Shown here piece by piece: positions 8,002-17,039 of a DNA stretch of 64,000 nt. The DNA is taken from positions 558,001 to 622,000 of the forward strand of contig NC_008701.1 in NCBI RefSeq assembly GCF_000015205.1, in the 5' to 3' direction. Under the pieces are notes generated by a model. That model was not told the origin of the DNA, made no database searches, and saw only the letters and a program-made list of their open reading frames with translations. A program made the translations under genes and the position numbers. Each line of letters starts with the position of its first letter. Position 1 is the first letter of the stretch. The stretch comes from Pyrobaculum islandicum DSM 4184. Its GTDB lineage: Archaea; Thermoproteota; Thermoprotei; Thermoproteales; Thermoproteaceae.

Positions 8002-10785
8002 GTGGTTTTTTGCTTGCTACATCCGCTAATTAAGGAGGCGTTGAAGGAAAGAGGTATTTCAGAGCCTACGGAGCCTCAAAAGTTAGCGATTCCCGAAATA
8101 TTGGCTGGTAACAACGTCCTTATAATTGCTCCCACTGGCAGTGGGAAGACTGAGGCTGCGATATTGCCTATTCTATCCAGAATGTTAGAAAGTAATATAG
8201 AGAGACCTGGCATATATGTACTCTATATCACGCCGCTTCGAGCACTTAATAGAGACCTTCTGGATCGTATCAAATGGTGGGGAGAGCGCGTTGGCTTTAA
8301 AGTCGACGTGCGCCACGGAGATACAGACAAAGCCGATAGACAGAAACAGAGTAAATCGCCGCCTCACATCTTGATTACTACGCCAGAAATGCTCCAAGCA
8401 ATTATGACCGGCAGACGTCTGCTTGAGTATCTAAAGGAGCTTAGGTGGGTTGTAGTTGACGAAGTCCATGAGTTAGCTGAGGATAAAAGAGGCGTACAGC
8501 TCAGCTTAGCGCTTGAGAGACTTAGGTATCACATCGGCAGAGATTTCCAAATCGTTGGTCTTTCAGCAACAGTAGGTAGCCCCGTTGAGGTGGCTAAGTT
8601 TCTCGTCGGGGGAAGCAGGCCGTTTAAAGTAGTTCTCGTAAACTTTGCAAGACAGATGAAGTTAGACGTCGTAAGACCCAAGCCGACTGAGGAAGACTAT
8701 AGATTAGCTGAAGCCTCTGGGTTGTTTCCAGACGTCATAGCCCGCCTACGTTTTATAAGAAAGCTTGTTGAAGAAAACCGCAGTACGCTAGTTTTTGTAA
8801 ACACCAGAAGTATGGCTGAGCTATTGGGCTTCCGTCTCTCCTATCTCTTTGGCGATTTGCCCATTGCAGTACATCATTCATCATTATCTAAAATGGTTCG
8901 CGTCTCTGTTGAAGAACGCCTTAAAAAAGGCGAGCTTAAGGCTGTTGTTGCGACTTCAAGCTTAGAACTGGGTATAGACATAGGACATATCGATTTAGTA
9001 ATCCAGTATATATCTCCGCACCAGGTAACGCGCCTACTTCAACGTGTTGGGAGGAGCGGCCATAGACTTTCAGCTATGCCTAGAGGCGTGATAATTGGCG
9101 AAGATATAAACGATATAATGGAGGCGGTGGTTATCGTAAAGAGAGCACGAAACGGGCTTATAGAACCGACTCAAATTCCCGATAAGCCATACGATGTATT
9201 AGTTAACCAAATTGTAGCCTTTCTAATACTAAAGCCTAGGTGGAGACTAGAGGAGCTGTATGAAGTAATAAAAAGAGCCTACCCCTACAAAGATCTATCG
9301 ATTGAGGAGTTGAGGAGAGTTGTAAGATTTATGCAAGATCTATACCCCAGGCTTGCGGTCTATTTTGAAGATAGCGACGTAGTAGCGAGACCAAGAAGCC
9401 GAGGCTTCTACCGCTATTTCTACGAGACTCTCTCTATGATTCCGGACGAGAGACAGTATGCCGTTATTAACGAGAAGACCGGCGAATTAGTAGGTACGCT
9501 CGACGAATCGTTTGTAGCTGAATATGGCACCGTCGGGGTGAAGTTTATTTTTAGAGGCAGACCTTGGCTTATAACGAAAGTAGAGGATAGAGTTATAAAG
9601 GTAATAGAGGCGCCTGATCCCACAGGCGCAATACCTAGCTGGATAGGAGAGGAGATACCGGTGCCTTTTGAAGTTGCGCAAGAAGTTGGCGTTTTGCGCG
9701 TTAAGGCCTCTCGTGGCGACTACAAATCTATAGCCGAGGAATATGGGGTAAACGAAGAGGTTGCAAAATTTATAGTTGAGGAGATTTCAAAACACAAAGG
9801 CCCCATCCCCGATGATAAAACAATAGTTATTGAACAGTTTAAAGACAACATTGTTATAATACATGCGGCCTTTGGGACGCGAGTAAATAGGACACTAGGT
9901 AAATTGCTTGGAGAGCTTCTTATTAAAACTCTAGAGAGACCCATAGGTGTCTACCAAGACCCCTATGGGATAATTATACAGTCTTCCGAGCCTCTAGCGG
10001 CGGAGTTAGTTAGAGAACATCTTAAGAAACTAGCCTCTTTAAATGCGCAAGAGATTGCCGAGCTTCTAAGGTCTGCATTAGTTAAATCAGGCTCGTTTAA
10101 ACGTAGAATTCTACATGTGGCTAAGAGGATGGGGGCCATTGATAAAGAAGCTGATGTATACAGTGTTAGTATGTCTAAACTAGTTGAGGCGTTTAGTGGA
10201 ACTGTCGTCTTTGATGAAGCGTTGAGAGAGACTTTTGAAAGAGACCTAGATTTAGAACATACGGCAGAGGTTTTACAACGCATAAAAACAGGCGAAATAT
10301 CAATAGTACACTCCGTTGAGCCGACATATCTCGGCGAGGTTCTATATGAAAAGCTATCGCATAGACTTGAGATTATACCTCCTGAGAGACTTAAGAAACT
10401 TGTCCTAGATAGTACAAAGGCGAGGTTGCTCAATTACACTATGCTTGCCGTATGTTTAGATTGTGGTTGGCATGGGCTAATTAGAGTTGGCGAAGTTACA
10501 AATCTTATTTGTCCCAAGTGCGGCGGGGCGAATGTTGGAGTTGTAAGAGTGGTGAGAAGCGATAATTTAGAGCGTGAGATAAGGCGGAACGTGGAGGAGG
10601 TAAGACGTACTGCAGAAGTTATAAAGAGGTATGGCTGGGTAGCTCTCTATGCCTTGGCTTCTAGACTGCCTGTAGAGACTGTGGAGAAGATATTGGCCGA
10701 TATCAATGGCGTGGACATTAATAGACTCACGGAGATTCTACAAGAGGCTGAGAAAGAGTATTTAAAGCAAAGACTTCTCGAGTAG
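8002..10785 (+). CDS. lhr: Lhr-type superfamily 2 DNA/RNA helicase
   Basis: A long ATP-dependent helicase of the archaeal Lhr family (large helicase-related; nucleic-acid unwinding and repair). Visible: Q-motif-like TEPQKLAIPEI, Walker A APTGSGKTEA, Walker B VVVDEVHEL, motif III SATVG, motif V SSLELGIDIGHIDLV, and motif VI QRVGRSGHR. The winged-helix and Lhr core follow, and a C-terminal zinc ribbon CLDCGW...CPKCGG (about 820-850) is added. The GTG at 8002 is chosen because it lies 26 bases after a TTTAATAAA element; TTG at 7993 is also in frame. The 3' end overlaps the convergent gene by 24 bases. Confidence 0.9.
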   Translation: MVFCLLHPLIKEALKERGISEPTEPQKLAIPEILAGNNVLIIAPTGSGKTEAAILPILSRMLESNIERPGIYVLYITPLRALNRDLLDRIKWWGERVGFKVDVRHGDTDKADRQKQSKSPPHILITTPEMLQAIMTGRRLLEYLKELRWVVVDEVHELAEDKRGVQLSLALERLRYHIGRDFQIVGLSATVGSPVEVAKFLVGGSRPFKVVLVNFARQMKLDVVRPKPTEEDYRLAEASGLFPDVIARLRFIRKLVEENRSTLVFVNTRSMAELLGFRLSYLFGDLPIAVHHSSLSKMVRVSVEERLKKGELKAVVATSSLELGIDIGHIDLVIQYISPHQVTRLLQRVGRSGHRLSAMPRGVIIGEDINDIMEAVVIVKRARNGLIEPTQIPDKPYDVLVNQIVAFLILKPRWRLEELYEVIKRAYPYKDLSIEELRRVVRFMQDLYPRLAVYFEDSDVVARPRSRGFYRYFYETLSMIPDERQYAVINEKTGELVGTLDESFVAEYGTVGVKFIFRGRPWLITKVEDRVIKVIEAPDPTGAIPSWIGEEIPVPFEVAQEVGVLRVKASRGDYKSIAEEYGVNEEVAKFIVEEISKHKGPIPDDKTIVIEQFKDNIVIIHAAFGTRVNRTLGKLLGELLIKTLERPIGVYQDPYGIIIQSSEPLAAELVREHLKKLASLNAQEIAELLRSALVKSGSFKRRILHVAKRMGAIDKEADVYSVSMSKLVEAFSGTVVFDEALRETFERDLDLEHTAEVLQRIKTGEISIVHSVEPTYLGEVLYEKLSHRLEIIPPERLKKLVLDSTKARLLNYTMLAVCLDCGWHGLIRVGEVTNLICPKCGGANVGVVRVVRSDNLEREIRRNVEEVRRTAEVIKRYGWVALYALASRLPVETVEKILADINGVDINRLTEILQEAEKEYLKQRLLE

Positions 10786-11766
10786 CCTAGCGGTATAAAA
10801 GGGATAGAGGTCATCTCTATTAAATTGAGCTAAATTGCGTCGTATATATTCTTTTGCTTTCTCTCTGTCCATAGGTAGAAACTCCCCATGTTTATATATT
10901 GTGAGAGAAGGCACATCCCTATCCACTATGCCGTAGATATGTGAAATGGGACCTATATATTTCCCCCCGTAGACCAAAGTCCCAATAGCTGTTTTTACAA
11001 ACTCTCCAAAGACTGGGCCTAGTTTTTTATATGTTTTTGACGTATACGAGGGCCTTATGGGTCCTAGAGTGTTTTTTAGATTTGAGACTGTAGTTCCTGC
11101 GCCGAGATTTACGAAAGCAGCTATGTACGTATCGCCTAGATACCCGCTATGTTGTTTACGTGTGTAAGAGTCTAATATGGCGTTTTTAGCTTCGTCACGT
11201 ATCTTAACATCATAATAAAGCGTGGTGCCTGGACGTACATATGTAAACGGTAAGACGGCGGAGCTAGGCCCTATGACCGCAGGCCCCTCTACATATGTAT
11301 ATTCATAAAGCTTCCCACGGAGATAGATATCTCCTCTCACTACACCCCCCACGTCTCCTTTCATAATCTCTATGCCAAGTTCTTTAAGACGGCCAATTGC
11401 CAACTTCATAACTTCAATATTATTTTCGAGAAGGTCTGCTATAGATGTAAATGGCTCAGCTGTAAGTAGCTCTCCTCTAAAGTCTAGTCTACTCTCTCCA
11501 CATGCCAAGTTTCTAGATTTAAGGAGGTGGGGAATACAGCCGACGTGTATTTTCGGCACGTCAAGCGGTATGCCCTTTCTGATTTCAAATCTACACCCCT
11601 CTAGAATATGTGGGAGGTCTACAGTATCTTCTACATATATCACAACTCTACCCATATCGCAAAATGCTAAAGCGGCTAATTCGACAATTCTAAAACCTCC
11701 TACTATTAAGTACGGCGCTGGGGTGAGAAGAGGCGGGTCTATGCGGCCTACGACGGCTAATTCCAC
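10762..11766 (-). CDS. left-handed beta-helix protein related to sugar-phosphate nucleotidyl/acetyltransferases
   Basis: 334 residues when begun at GTG 11766, which lies 26 bases after a T-rich box on this strand; longer readings to 11826 run through the shared promoter. The C-terminal half shows hexapeptide-type repeats (VIGPSSAVLPFTYVRPGTTL ... VNLGAGTTVSNLKN), as in GlmU or glucose-1-phosphate thymidylyltransferase-like proteins. The N-terminal half lacks the clear GxGTRL motif of nucleotidyltransferases, so catalytic transfer by that half is doubtful. Likely role in sugar-nucleotide or cell-surface metabolism (inference). Divergent from the gene at 11807; overlaps the Lhr gene tail-to-tail by 24 bases. 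Confidence 0.7.
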   Translation of the reverse strand: MELAVVGRIDPPLLTPAPYLIVGGFRIVELAALAFCDMGRVVIYVEDTVDLPHILEGCRFEIRKGIPLDVPKIHVGCIPHLLKSRNLACGESRLDFRGELLTAEPFTSIADLLENNIEVMKLAIGRLKELGIEIMKGDVGGVVRGDIYLRGKLYEYTYVEGPAVIGPSSAVLPFTYVRPGTTLYYDVKIRDEAKNAILDSYTRKQHSGYLGDTYIAAFVNLGAGTTVSNLKNTLGPIRPSYTSKTYKKLGPVFGEFVKTAIGTLVYGGKYIGPISHIYGIVDRDVPSLTIYKHGEFLPMDREKAKEYIRRNLAQFNRDDLYPFYTARLLEKSLL

Positions 11767-11782
11767 AACAAACTTATTAACC

Positions 11783-11796
11783 TGGTATAAAAATTG
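11783..11796. promoter_or_regulatory. shared bidirectional TATA region
   Basis: One A/T block, TGGTATAAAAATTG, sits between two divergent genes. Read on the plus strand, TATAAAAA lies about 21-26 bases before ATG 11807. Read on the minus strand, TTTTTATACC lies about 20-26 bases before GTG 11766. Both starts fit leaderless mRNAs driven from one overlapping box, so the two genes probably compete for or share TBP. Confidence 0.55.
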
Positions 11797-11806
11797 CCTT
11801 GTTGAA

Positions 11807-12529
11807 ATGATTGAGAAGATAGTCAAAAGAATTATAGGAGTTGAAGACGCACCTGCGTGGTTAGTGAGAGAGGTGTTTAAGAAAGTTGAGGATGGCCTAG
11901 ATATAGATAGTGCAGTTAACTACCTGGCGCCAAAATTAACTGAGATATACAAGTCAAATATCGCGAAATACAGACCTGGGAGGGCAAGTATAAGAAAGGC
12001 GTCTGCTTTTTTAGTAGCAGAGTTTATCGAGCGGCTGGGGTATAGCGTCGAATTTATCAATCTCTTTGGCGCATCTTTTCCAGCAGCTGTAAGAGGAGAG
12101 AGGTTGTACACACCTCTTGCGTTAATTTTAGATGAGAAGAGAAAATCGCTGTATCTAGCGGCAAAAGCTAGAAGACTTATGCAGAGCGTTATACAACTCA
12201 CAATGACTAGAAATGTAGATGGCGTATTAGTAGAGGTTGTTAGAATCGAAAAACCGCCCTATTATTACCTATATACTTCTGCTAATGTTGCTAGACTTAT
12301 TGAAGAAAGCCGGCCTATTGTCGCCACGGTAAATAAAAAACTTGGAAAGTTATACTACTACTGGCGCCACTTCCGGGAAAGGGGGTATCTTGTGCTTGTA
12401 GATAAAGAAGTCGGCGGAGTTGTAGTAGATCTCCTAGCGGTTGGGTTGGGGAGATACGCGGTGGTGAGTAGAAAAAGCAAGAAGATAGGCAGACTTAGAA
12501 AAGTTCTAGACTCTATCTACTTAGTTTGA
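11807..12529 (+). CDS. unknown protein, 240 aa
   Basis: Not recognised. ATG 11807 is favoured by the promoter spacing; the frame is open further upstream only because it shadows the divergent gene. The product is mixed alpha/beta and basic at its C-terminus (VSRKSKKIGRLRKVLDS). A central region (RKASAFLVAEFIERLGYSVEFIN ... LALILDEKRKSLYLAAKARR) could be a nuclease-like or nucleotide-binding fold, but no catalytic motif is clear. The last 13 bases overlap the convergent gene at 12517. Confidence 0.7.
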   Translation: MIEKIVKRIIGVEDAPAWLVREVFKKVEDGLDIDSAVNYLAPKLTEIYKSNIAKYRPGRASIRKASAFLVAEFIERLGYSVEFINLFGASFPAAVRGERLYTPLALILDEKRKSLYLAAKARRLMQSVIQLTMTRNVDGVLVEVVRIEKPPYYYLYTSANVARLIEESRPIVATVNKKLGKLYYYWRHFRERGYLVLVDKEVGGVVVDLLAVGLGRYAVVSRKSKKIGRLRKVLDSIYLV

Positions 12530-12801
12530 GTTTGAGCTTTTCTTCTCTCTCTAATTTTATTTATCTCTTTTTCAAGAAGTGAAAGGTGGAAATTTAACTC
12601 TTCGATGCCGAATTTCTTAGCCACCTCTCTCCCATATTTTATCAGCTCTTCTGCCTCTGCAAGTTTCTTTCTCTTGACTTTTTCTGTTGCCGTATATATG
12701 ATACACTCAACAAGTTTTTCTTTAAACTCAAGAGCCTTGTAGTTATTTCCGTCTTTCTCGGCCCATGTCACTAGACGTTCCCATCTAGTGCATATAGGCA
12801 T
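12517..12801 (-). CDS. small helical protein, 94 aa
   Basis: Not recognised. The whole product is charged and predicted helical by eye (EKVKRKKLAEAEELIKYGREVAKKFGIEELNF ... LLEKEINKIRERRK), compatible with a helical bundle or TPR-like pair of helices. It lies 37 bases downstream of the ribbon-helix-helix gene on the same strand and shares with it a YGREVAKKFGIEE/KLGMEEEYM-type segment, so the two may be cotranscribed and related. Function unknown. Confidence 0.65.
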   Translation of the reverse strand: MPICTRWERLVTWAEKDGNNYKALEFKEKLVECIIYTATEKVKRKKLAEAEELIKYGREVAKKFGIEELNFHLSLLEKEINKIRERRKAQTQTK

Positions 12802-12838
12802 CGGCGTCTTGCTACGACGAACTTAAAAAATTTTTTAT

Positions 12839-13348
12839 CTACTCAATAGCGGATAGTTGAGCTTTGAGTTTTATAAGTTTCATATACTCTTCTTCCATGC
12901 CAAGTTTCTTTGCAGTCTTTAGCGCATTGGCTAACTTCTCGTGAAGGCGCATTGCCACTTCGGGGTTTCTGGGGACAATTCCAGCCTTTACCTTTCTCAA
13001 GTAGTCTTCTACATCTCTAATAATTGCGACTATCTTCTCTGCGGCGATATCTAATTCTACATCGTCAATAGTCTTACTGCTATTCTTCTGTACATTTATA
13101 GTTAGCACTATGGGCTCTACTATCACCTTCTCTCTTGGTTTCTCGATGTTATACTTCCCCATTAAATATCCGGCGATTAGATATCTGACTAACTCTGACA
13201 CTCCATCAAGCCCCTCTCTTTTAGCAAGTTCTTCCAATACACGTTTTACCTTTCTATGTACACGGACTGAGACAACTGCTCCCTCTTTATCGGGCGCTCT
13301 GAATAAGTCGTTATATGTTAGGTCAAACTCTCTTATGGGGATACTCAT
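12839..13348 (-). CDS. ribbon-helix-helix DNA-binding protein with helical C-terminal domain
   Basis: 169 residues. Residues about 25-68 (AVVSVRVHRKVKRVLEELAKREGL...SELVRYLIAGYLMGKY) match the ribbon-helix-helix fold: one beta strand, two helices, used as a dimer for DNA binding. The rest is helical, with a central beta segment (EKVIVEPIVLTINVQ). Likely a transcription regulator, possibly of its own short operon with the 94-aa gene downstream; no operator was identified. Start ATG 13348; the 139-base gap upstream holds the promoter of the divergent glycosyltransferase gene. Confidence 0.75.
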   Translation of the reverse strand: MSIPIREFDLTYNDLFRAPDKEGAVVSVRVHRKVKRVLEELAKREGLDGVSELVRYLIAGYLMGKYNIEKPREKVIVEPIVLTINVQKNSSKTIDDVELDIAAEKIVAIIRDVEDYLRKVKAGIVPRNPEVAMRLHEKLANALKTAKKLGMEEEYMKLIKLKAQLSAIE

Positions 13349-13486
13349 GTAGATCTAGTACCTAGGGTTATATACCTCAAACAACTAATTTCTATATCAA
13401 TACTCTACATGTGAGATTCCTAAAGCGAAGATAGCCGTTGTTCTTAAATATGGATTTTTTAAAAAGAACAGAAGCACAAGCAGGCG

Positions 13487-14551
13487 ATGGTTGAGTCAAT
13501 TCTGTTCGCCCCATTCATAGTATTGGCTCTCGCAGGGCTAATGAGGGAGTACCTATTCTGGAGAAACGAGACGGCATCCCATAGACAGAGTTGTAGAAAA
13601 ATCAGCGTGATTATACCTATGAGAGGTGTATATTCTTGGACCGAGGACAACTTAAGGGCTATAACTTCTCAAAAAACCGACGTAGAGATAGAGTACATAT
13701 TTGTTGTAGATTCTCCAGAGGATCCAGCCTATGTACTTGCGCAGAAGTTTGGTAGAGTTATAATAAGCCAAGGAGAGGGGAAAAGCGCAGCGCTTGCGAC
13801 AGGTCTAAAGGTGGCAAAAGGCGACTGTATAGTTTTTGCAGATGACGACATCAAGCCTAGAGAGAATTGGCTTGAGTCATTAACGGCCCCCCTTTCTTTA
13901 TACACGGCCGTAACTACGTATAGGTGGTATGTTGGTCAAGGGCTCTGTCATAAGGTGAAACTAGCCATCAGCAACATGGGATTTCCTGCCATGATGGATA
14001 AAAGATCTAGATTTGTCTGGGGTGGCTCCACGGCTTTTAAAAGAGAGTTTGCCGAGAGAGTTAAACTCGCTGAGAGATTGCCTAAGTATATAAGCGATGA
14101 TTACGCAGTGTATTCTGCCATAAAAGAAGTCGGCGGCACCATATGGTTTGCTAAATCGGCTATAGCGCCTACGCCAGACCCACAGTGTAAAATTCAGGAA
14201 GCTTTTCACTGGGGGGTGCGTCAGATACTTATGGTGAAGTGGCACGCACGCTTAGGTTGGTATATAGGACTTATGATCTACACGCTAGGCTTTTTTATAT
14301 CTGTAGTATTACCTATAGTAGGCGTTTTAATCCGCAATTATTGGTTGCTGCCGGGACTTGCACTACACCCGATAAACCTTGCAAAAGATTTTATAAGAGC
14401 TAGAGGAGTGAAGAAATATACGGCTATACAAGTTAGTGTTGTTGATATCGTCGCCACTTGGGCTATAGGTAATTTTATAATTCCCACAGCGCTTTGGGTT
14501 TCTGTTTTTACAAAATGTATAAATTGGAGAGGTCGCAAGATATGCCGGTGA
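13487..14551 (+). CDS. membrane glycosyltransferase, family 2
   Basis: 354 residues. A GT-A fold domain (about 38-250) has VIIPMRG, VVDSPEDP, FADDDIKP (DxD metal/sugar-nucleotide site) and a later ISDDYAV motif, all typical of GT2 and close to ceramide-glucosyltransferase-like (GT21) enzymes. A hydrophobic N-terminus (about 4-22) and two or three C-terminal TM helices (GWYIGLMIYTLGFFISVVLPIVGVLI and following) anchor it in the membrane. It likely glycosylates a lipid or cell-surface acceptor at the cytoplasmic face. A TTTTTTAAAAAG element 26-36 bases before ATG 13487 supports the start. Overlaps the next ORF by 10 bases. Confidence 0.88.
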   Translation: MVESILFAPFIVLALAGLMREYLFWRNETASHRQSCRKISVIIPMRGVYSWTEDNLRAITSQKTDVEIEYIFVVDSPEDPAYVLAQKFGRVIISQGEGKSAALATGLKVAKGDCIVFADDDIKPRENWLESLTAPLSLYTAVTTYRWYVGQGLCHKVKLAISNMGFPAMMDKRSRFVWGGSTAFKREFAERVKLAERLPKYISDDYAVYSAIKEVGGTIWFAKSAIAPTPDPQCKIQEAFHWGVRQILMVKWHARLGWYIGLMIYTLGFFISVVLPIVGVLIRNYWLLPGLALHPINLAKDFIRARGVKKYTAIQVSVVDIVATWAIGNFIIPTALWVSVFTKCINWRGRKICR

Positions 14552-14772
14552 TAGACTACTCAATTCTTTGGGCTATCTTTAAGACGTTTTTCAACCTCGT
14601 AGTAAGTGTCCTAGCTATGTTAGGCCTGGGGGAGTGGGGAGGTCGCGTAATGGCAGTGTTGCTTTTTGCAACTCTCTTTTTCCTAGCTGGCGCCTTTAAG
14701 AAGACTAGGAGAATTATTGGGCCGCTTCTTGCATTGGCGATAATGATAGTGGCTCTGTTGGGCTACATCTAA
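14542..14772 (+). CDS. small membrane protein, 76 aa
   Basis: Not recognised. Starting at ATG 14542, 10 bases inside the end of the glycosyltransferase gene and preceded by GGAGAGGT, it encodes three hydrophobic segments: AIFKTFFNLVVSVLAMLGLG, VMAVLLFATLFFLAGAF and IIGPLLALAIMIVALLGYI. The overlap implies translational coupling to the glycosyltransferase, which it may assist in the membrane. A longer reading from 14494 is less likely. Confidence 0.65.
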   Translation: MPVIDYSILWAIFKTFFNLVVSVLAMLGLGEWGGRVMAVLLFATLFFLAGAFKKTRRIIGPLLALAIMIVALLGYI

Positions 14773-14796
14773 ATAAACAAGTGTGGTGGTTTGCAC

Positions 14797-16569
14797 GTGG
14801 CCCGTATAGCTGTCGTAGATAGAGACGCTTGTCAACCCAGAAAATGTGGTCAAGAGTGTGTAAAATACTGCCCAGTTAATAAGTCTGGCAAAGTCGTATA
14901 CATAGATGAACAATTGAAAAAAGCCGTTATTTCAGAAGCTCTTTGTATAGGTTGTGGCATATGTGTACATAAATGTCCTTTCCAAGCAATTACTATAGTA
15001 AATCTACCCGACGAGCTTGAAAAAGACTGTGTGCATAGATATGGGCCAAGTGGATTTAAGCTCTACCGCCTCCCCATCCTTAGAAGAGACAAAATCATAG
15101 GGGTGTTAGGCCGCAACGCCCTTGGCAAAACCACTATGGCTAAGATTCTCGCAGGCGAGTTTGTGCCAAATCTTTGTAACACGAGGGACAAAGTCACTCC
15201 TGAAGACGTGATTAGATATTTCAAAGGCACAGAGTTACAGACGTATTTTTCAGAGCTCTATAGTAAGAGACTTAGGAGTGTTCACAAGATTCAATATATC
15301 GAGCTTATACCAGTATATCTCAAGGGTTCTGTTGAGGAGATAGTGAAGAAGGCAGGGATTAACGAACAGTTGTTAAAGAGGTTTGGCCTAGATAAACTTC
15401 TCGATAGGAAAATAGAAAATCTGTCGGGAGGCGAGTTACAGAAATTGGCTATAGCTGCTGCGCTTTCAAAAGACGCAGATGTCTACATCTTTGACGAGCC
15501 GGCGACACATCTAGACATCGTAGAGAGAATAAAAGTTGCAGATGCCATTAGAGAATATACAGCCAATAAATACGTGCTGGTCATAGAACACGACCTAACG
15601 GTTCTTGATTTCCTGGCGGACAACATAGTAATCGTCTATGGCAAACCTGGTGCCTATGGAATTGTATCCTATCCCGCCGGAGCTAGAGAAGCTATTAATG
15701 AATACCTCGCCGGCTATATATCGTCTGAAAACATGAGGATTAGAGATAGGCCTATAAAATTTGAGACGAGACCTCCTGAGAGAAAGGCAAGTAAAGCATC
15801 ACGTCTTGTAGAGTGGACTGATATATTCATAGACCTAGGCAGTTTTCAGTTAGAGATTCTAGCGTCTTTTATATCAAAAGGCGAAATTGTTGGCATAATA
15901 GGCCCAAATGGTATAGGCAAAACAACTTTTCTAAAGGCTTTAGTAGGCGAGATAAAGCCAGCTAAGGGGCAGATCAGCTCAATTCCTCGTATAAGTTATA
16001 AGCCACAATATATTAGAGATATAGCCGTGAGAAATCAGGATGTTACCGTCGGCCTGTGGCTTGCCAAAGAAGTTGGAGATTATTCTAACAATCCCATATG
16101 GCCTGATTTAAACAGCGGGTTCAACTTAGTCCCTCTTTTAGAGCGTAAAATGGGCGAGCTGTCTGGAGGCGAACTCCAGAGGGTTGTAGTTGCAGCATCT
16201 TTGCTAAAAAAAGCCGACTTATATGTCTTAGACGAACCAATGGCCTACCTAGATGTTGAACAACGTATAACCGTGGCTAGGACAATCAGGCGTATAATAG
16301 AGGAGAGTGAAGCCGCTATGCTTGTGGTAGAGCACGACATTGCGATGCTAGATTACATGTCTAATGCCATTATGCCCTTTGTAGGTGAGCCGGGGAGAAG
16401 GGGTTTCTCTCCAGGTCCCACGGACATGAGGACAGGAATGAATATGTTTCTAAAGTGGGCCGATGCGTCATTTAGACGGGATATTAAATCGGGTAGGCCG
16501 AGGTTAAATAAGCCTGGGTCTGCTCTCGATAGAGAGCAGAAGGAGAGGGGAGAGCTCTATTATATTTAA
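14797..16569 (+). CDS. rli: ribosome recycling ATPase ABCE1 (RNase L inhibitor homologue)
   Basis: 590 residues from GTG 14797; TTG 14791 is also in frame, but GTG has a better-spaced GGTGG and gives the family N-terminus MARIAVVDRDACQPRKC. Domains: an N-terminal [4Fe-4S]2 region (CRPKC.., CVKYCP, CIGCGICVHKCPF), then ABC1 with Walker A GRNALGKTT, signature LSGGELQ and Walker B VYIFDEPATHLD, then ABC2 with GPNGIGKTT, LSGGELQ and LYVLDEPMAYLD. ABCE1 splits 70S post-termination ribosomes into subunits with aPelota or aRF1. It heads a cluster with a 2H phosphoesterase-like gene two bases downstream. Confidence 0.93.
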   Translation: MARIAVVDRDACQPRKCGQECVKYCPVNKSGKVVYIDEQLKKAVISEALCIGCGICVHKCPFQAITIVNLPDELEKDCVHRYGPSGFKLYRLPILRRDKIIGVLGRNALGKTTMAKILAGEFVPNLCNTRDKVTPEDVIRYFKGTELQTYFSELYSKRLRSVHKIQYIELIPVYLKGSVEEIVKKAGINEQLLKRFGLDKLLDRKIENLSGGELQKLAIAAALSKDADVYIFDEPATHLDIVERIKVADAIREYTANKYVLVIEHDLTVLDFLADNIVIVYGKPGAYGIVSYPAGAREAINEYLAGYISSENMRIRDRPIKFETRPPERKASKASRLVEWTDIFIDLGSFQLEILASFISKGEIVGIIGPNGIGKTTFLKALVGEIKPAKGQISSIPRISYKPQYIRDIAVRNQDVTVGLWLAKEVGDYSNNPIWPDLNSGFNLVPLLERKMGELSGGELQRVVVAASLLKKADLYVLDEPMAYLDVEQRITVARTIRRIIEESEAAMLVVEHDIAMLDYMSNAIMPFVGEPGRRGFSPGPTDMRTGMNMFLKWADASFRRDIKSGRPRLNKPGSALDREQKERGELYYI

Positions 16570-16571
16570 CT

Positions 16572-17039
16572 ATGGGATATATATACGGCATTTTGCCGCC
16601 AATGCCGCCTCTAAGGCCTTTTGAAGGCATTACTCCAGTTAAGCCACATATCACATTAGTTAAGCTCAAAAGACCTGTAAAAACAGAGCTAAGGTATAGA
16701 CAATTTGTCGTAAGACTCGGCCCAGTGGTTTTATTACCCAGCGTAACCAAGCCGAGATATATAGCTCTCAAAGTGGAGCCATACGGGGAATTAGCCGCAT
16801 TGCGTACGTTGTTGTTGGCGTCTCTTGGCGAAGCAGTAGAGGAGAGATATACAGAGTTTAAGCCACATCTCTCAGTATATGCCATACGTTTAAAGCATCC
16901 TACAAATGAGGATCTCGCCCCAGCGATTGAGGAGACATCTAAATATGTCGGCACGGCTTTCGAGGTAAAGGCTATACACCTCATAGATACAACAGGAGGC
17001 GTCTATTTATCGCTCTATACACTTCCTCTTTATGCGTAA
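16572..17039 (+). CDS. 2H phosphoesterase superfamily protein (LigT/2'-5' RNA ligase-like)
   Basis: 155 residues containing both HxT/S motifs of the 2H superfamily, H26-I-T28 (KPHITLVKL) and H99-L-S101 (FKPHLSVYA). Members act on 2',5'- or cyclic phosphate RNA ends. The spacing of about 70 residues fits the family. The gene begins two bases after the ABCE1 stop and overlaps the next gene by eight, so it is part of one translation unit. An RNA-end repair role beside a ribosome-recycling factor is inference. Confidence 0.8.
   Translation: MGYIYGILPPMPPLRPFEGITPVKPHITLVKLKRPVKTELRYRQFVVRLGPVVLLPSVTKPRYIALKVEPYGELAALRTLLLASLGEAVEERYTEFKPHLSVYAIRLKHPTNEDLAPAIEETSKYVGTAFEVKAIHLIDTTGGVYLSLYTLPLYA

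Noticed and set aside
11372-11806. N-terminal extension of the 11807 gene
   Set aside because: Runs antisense to the divergent gene; the TATAAAAA box and ATG 11807 mark the true start.
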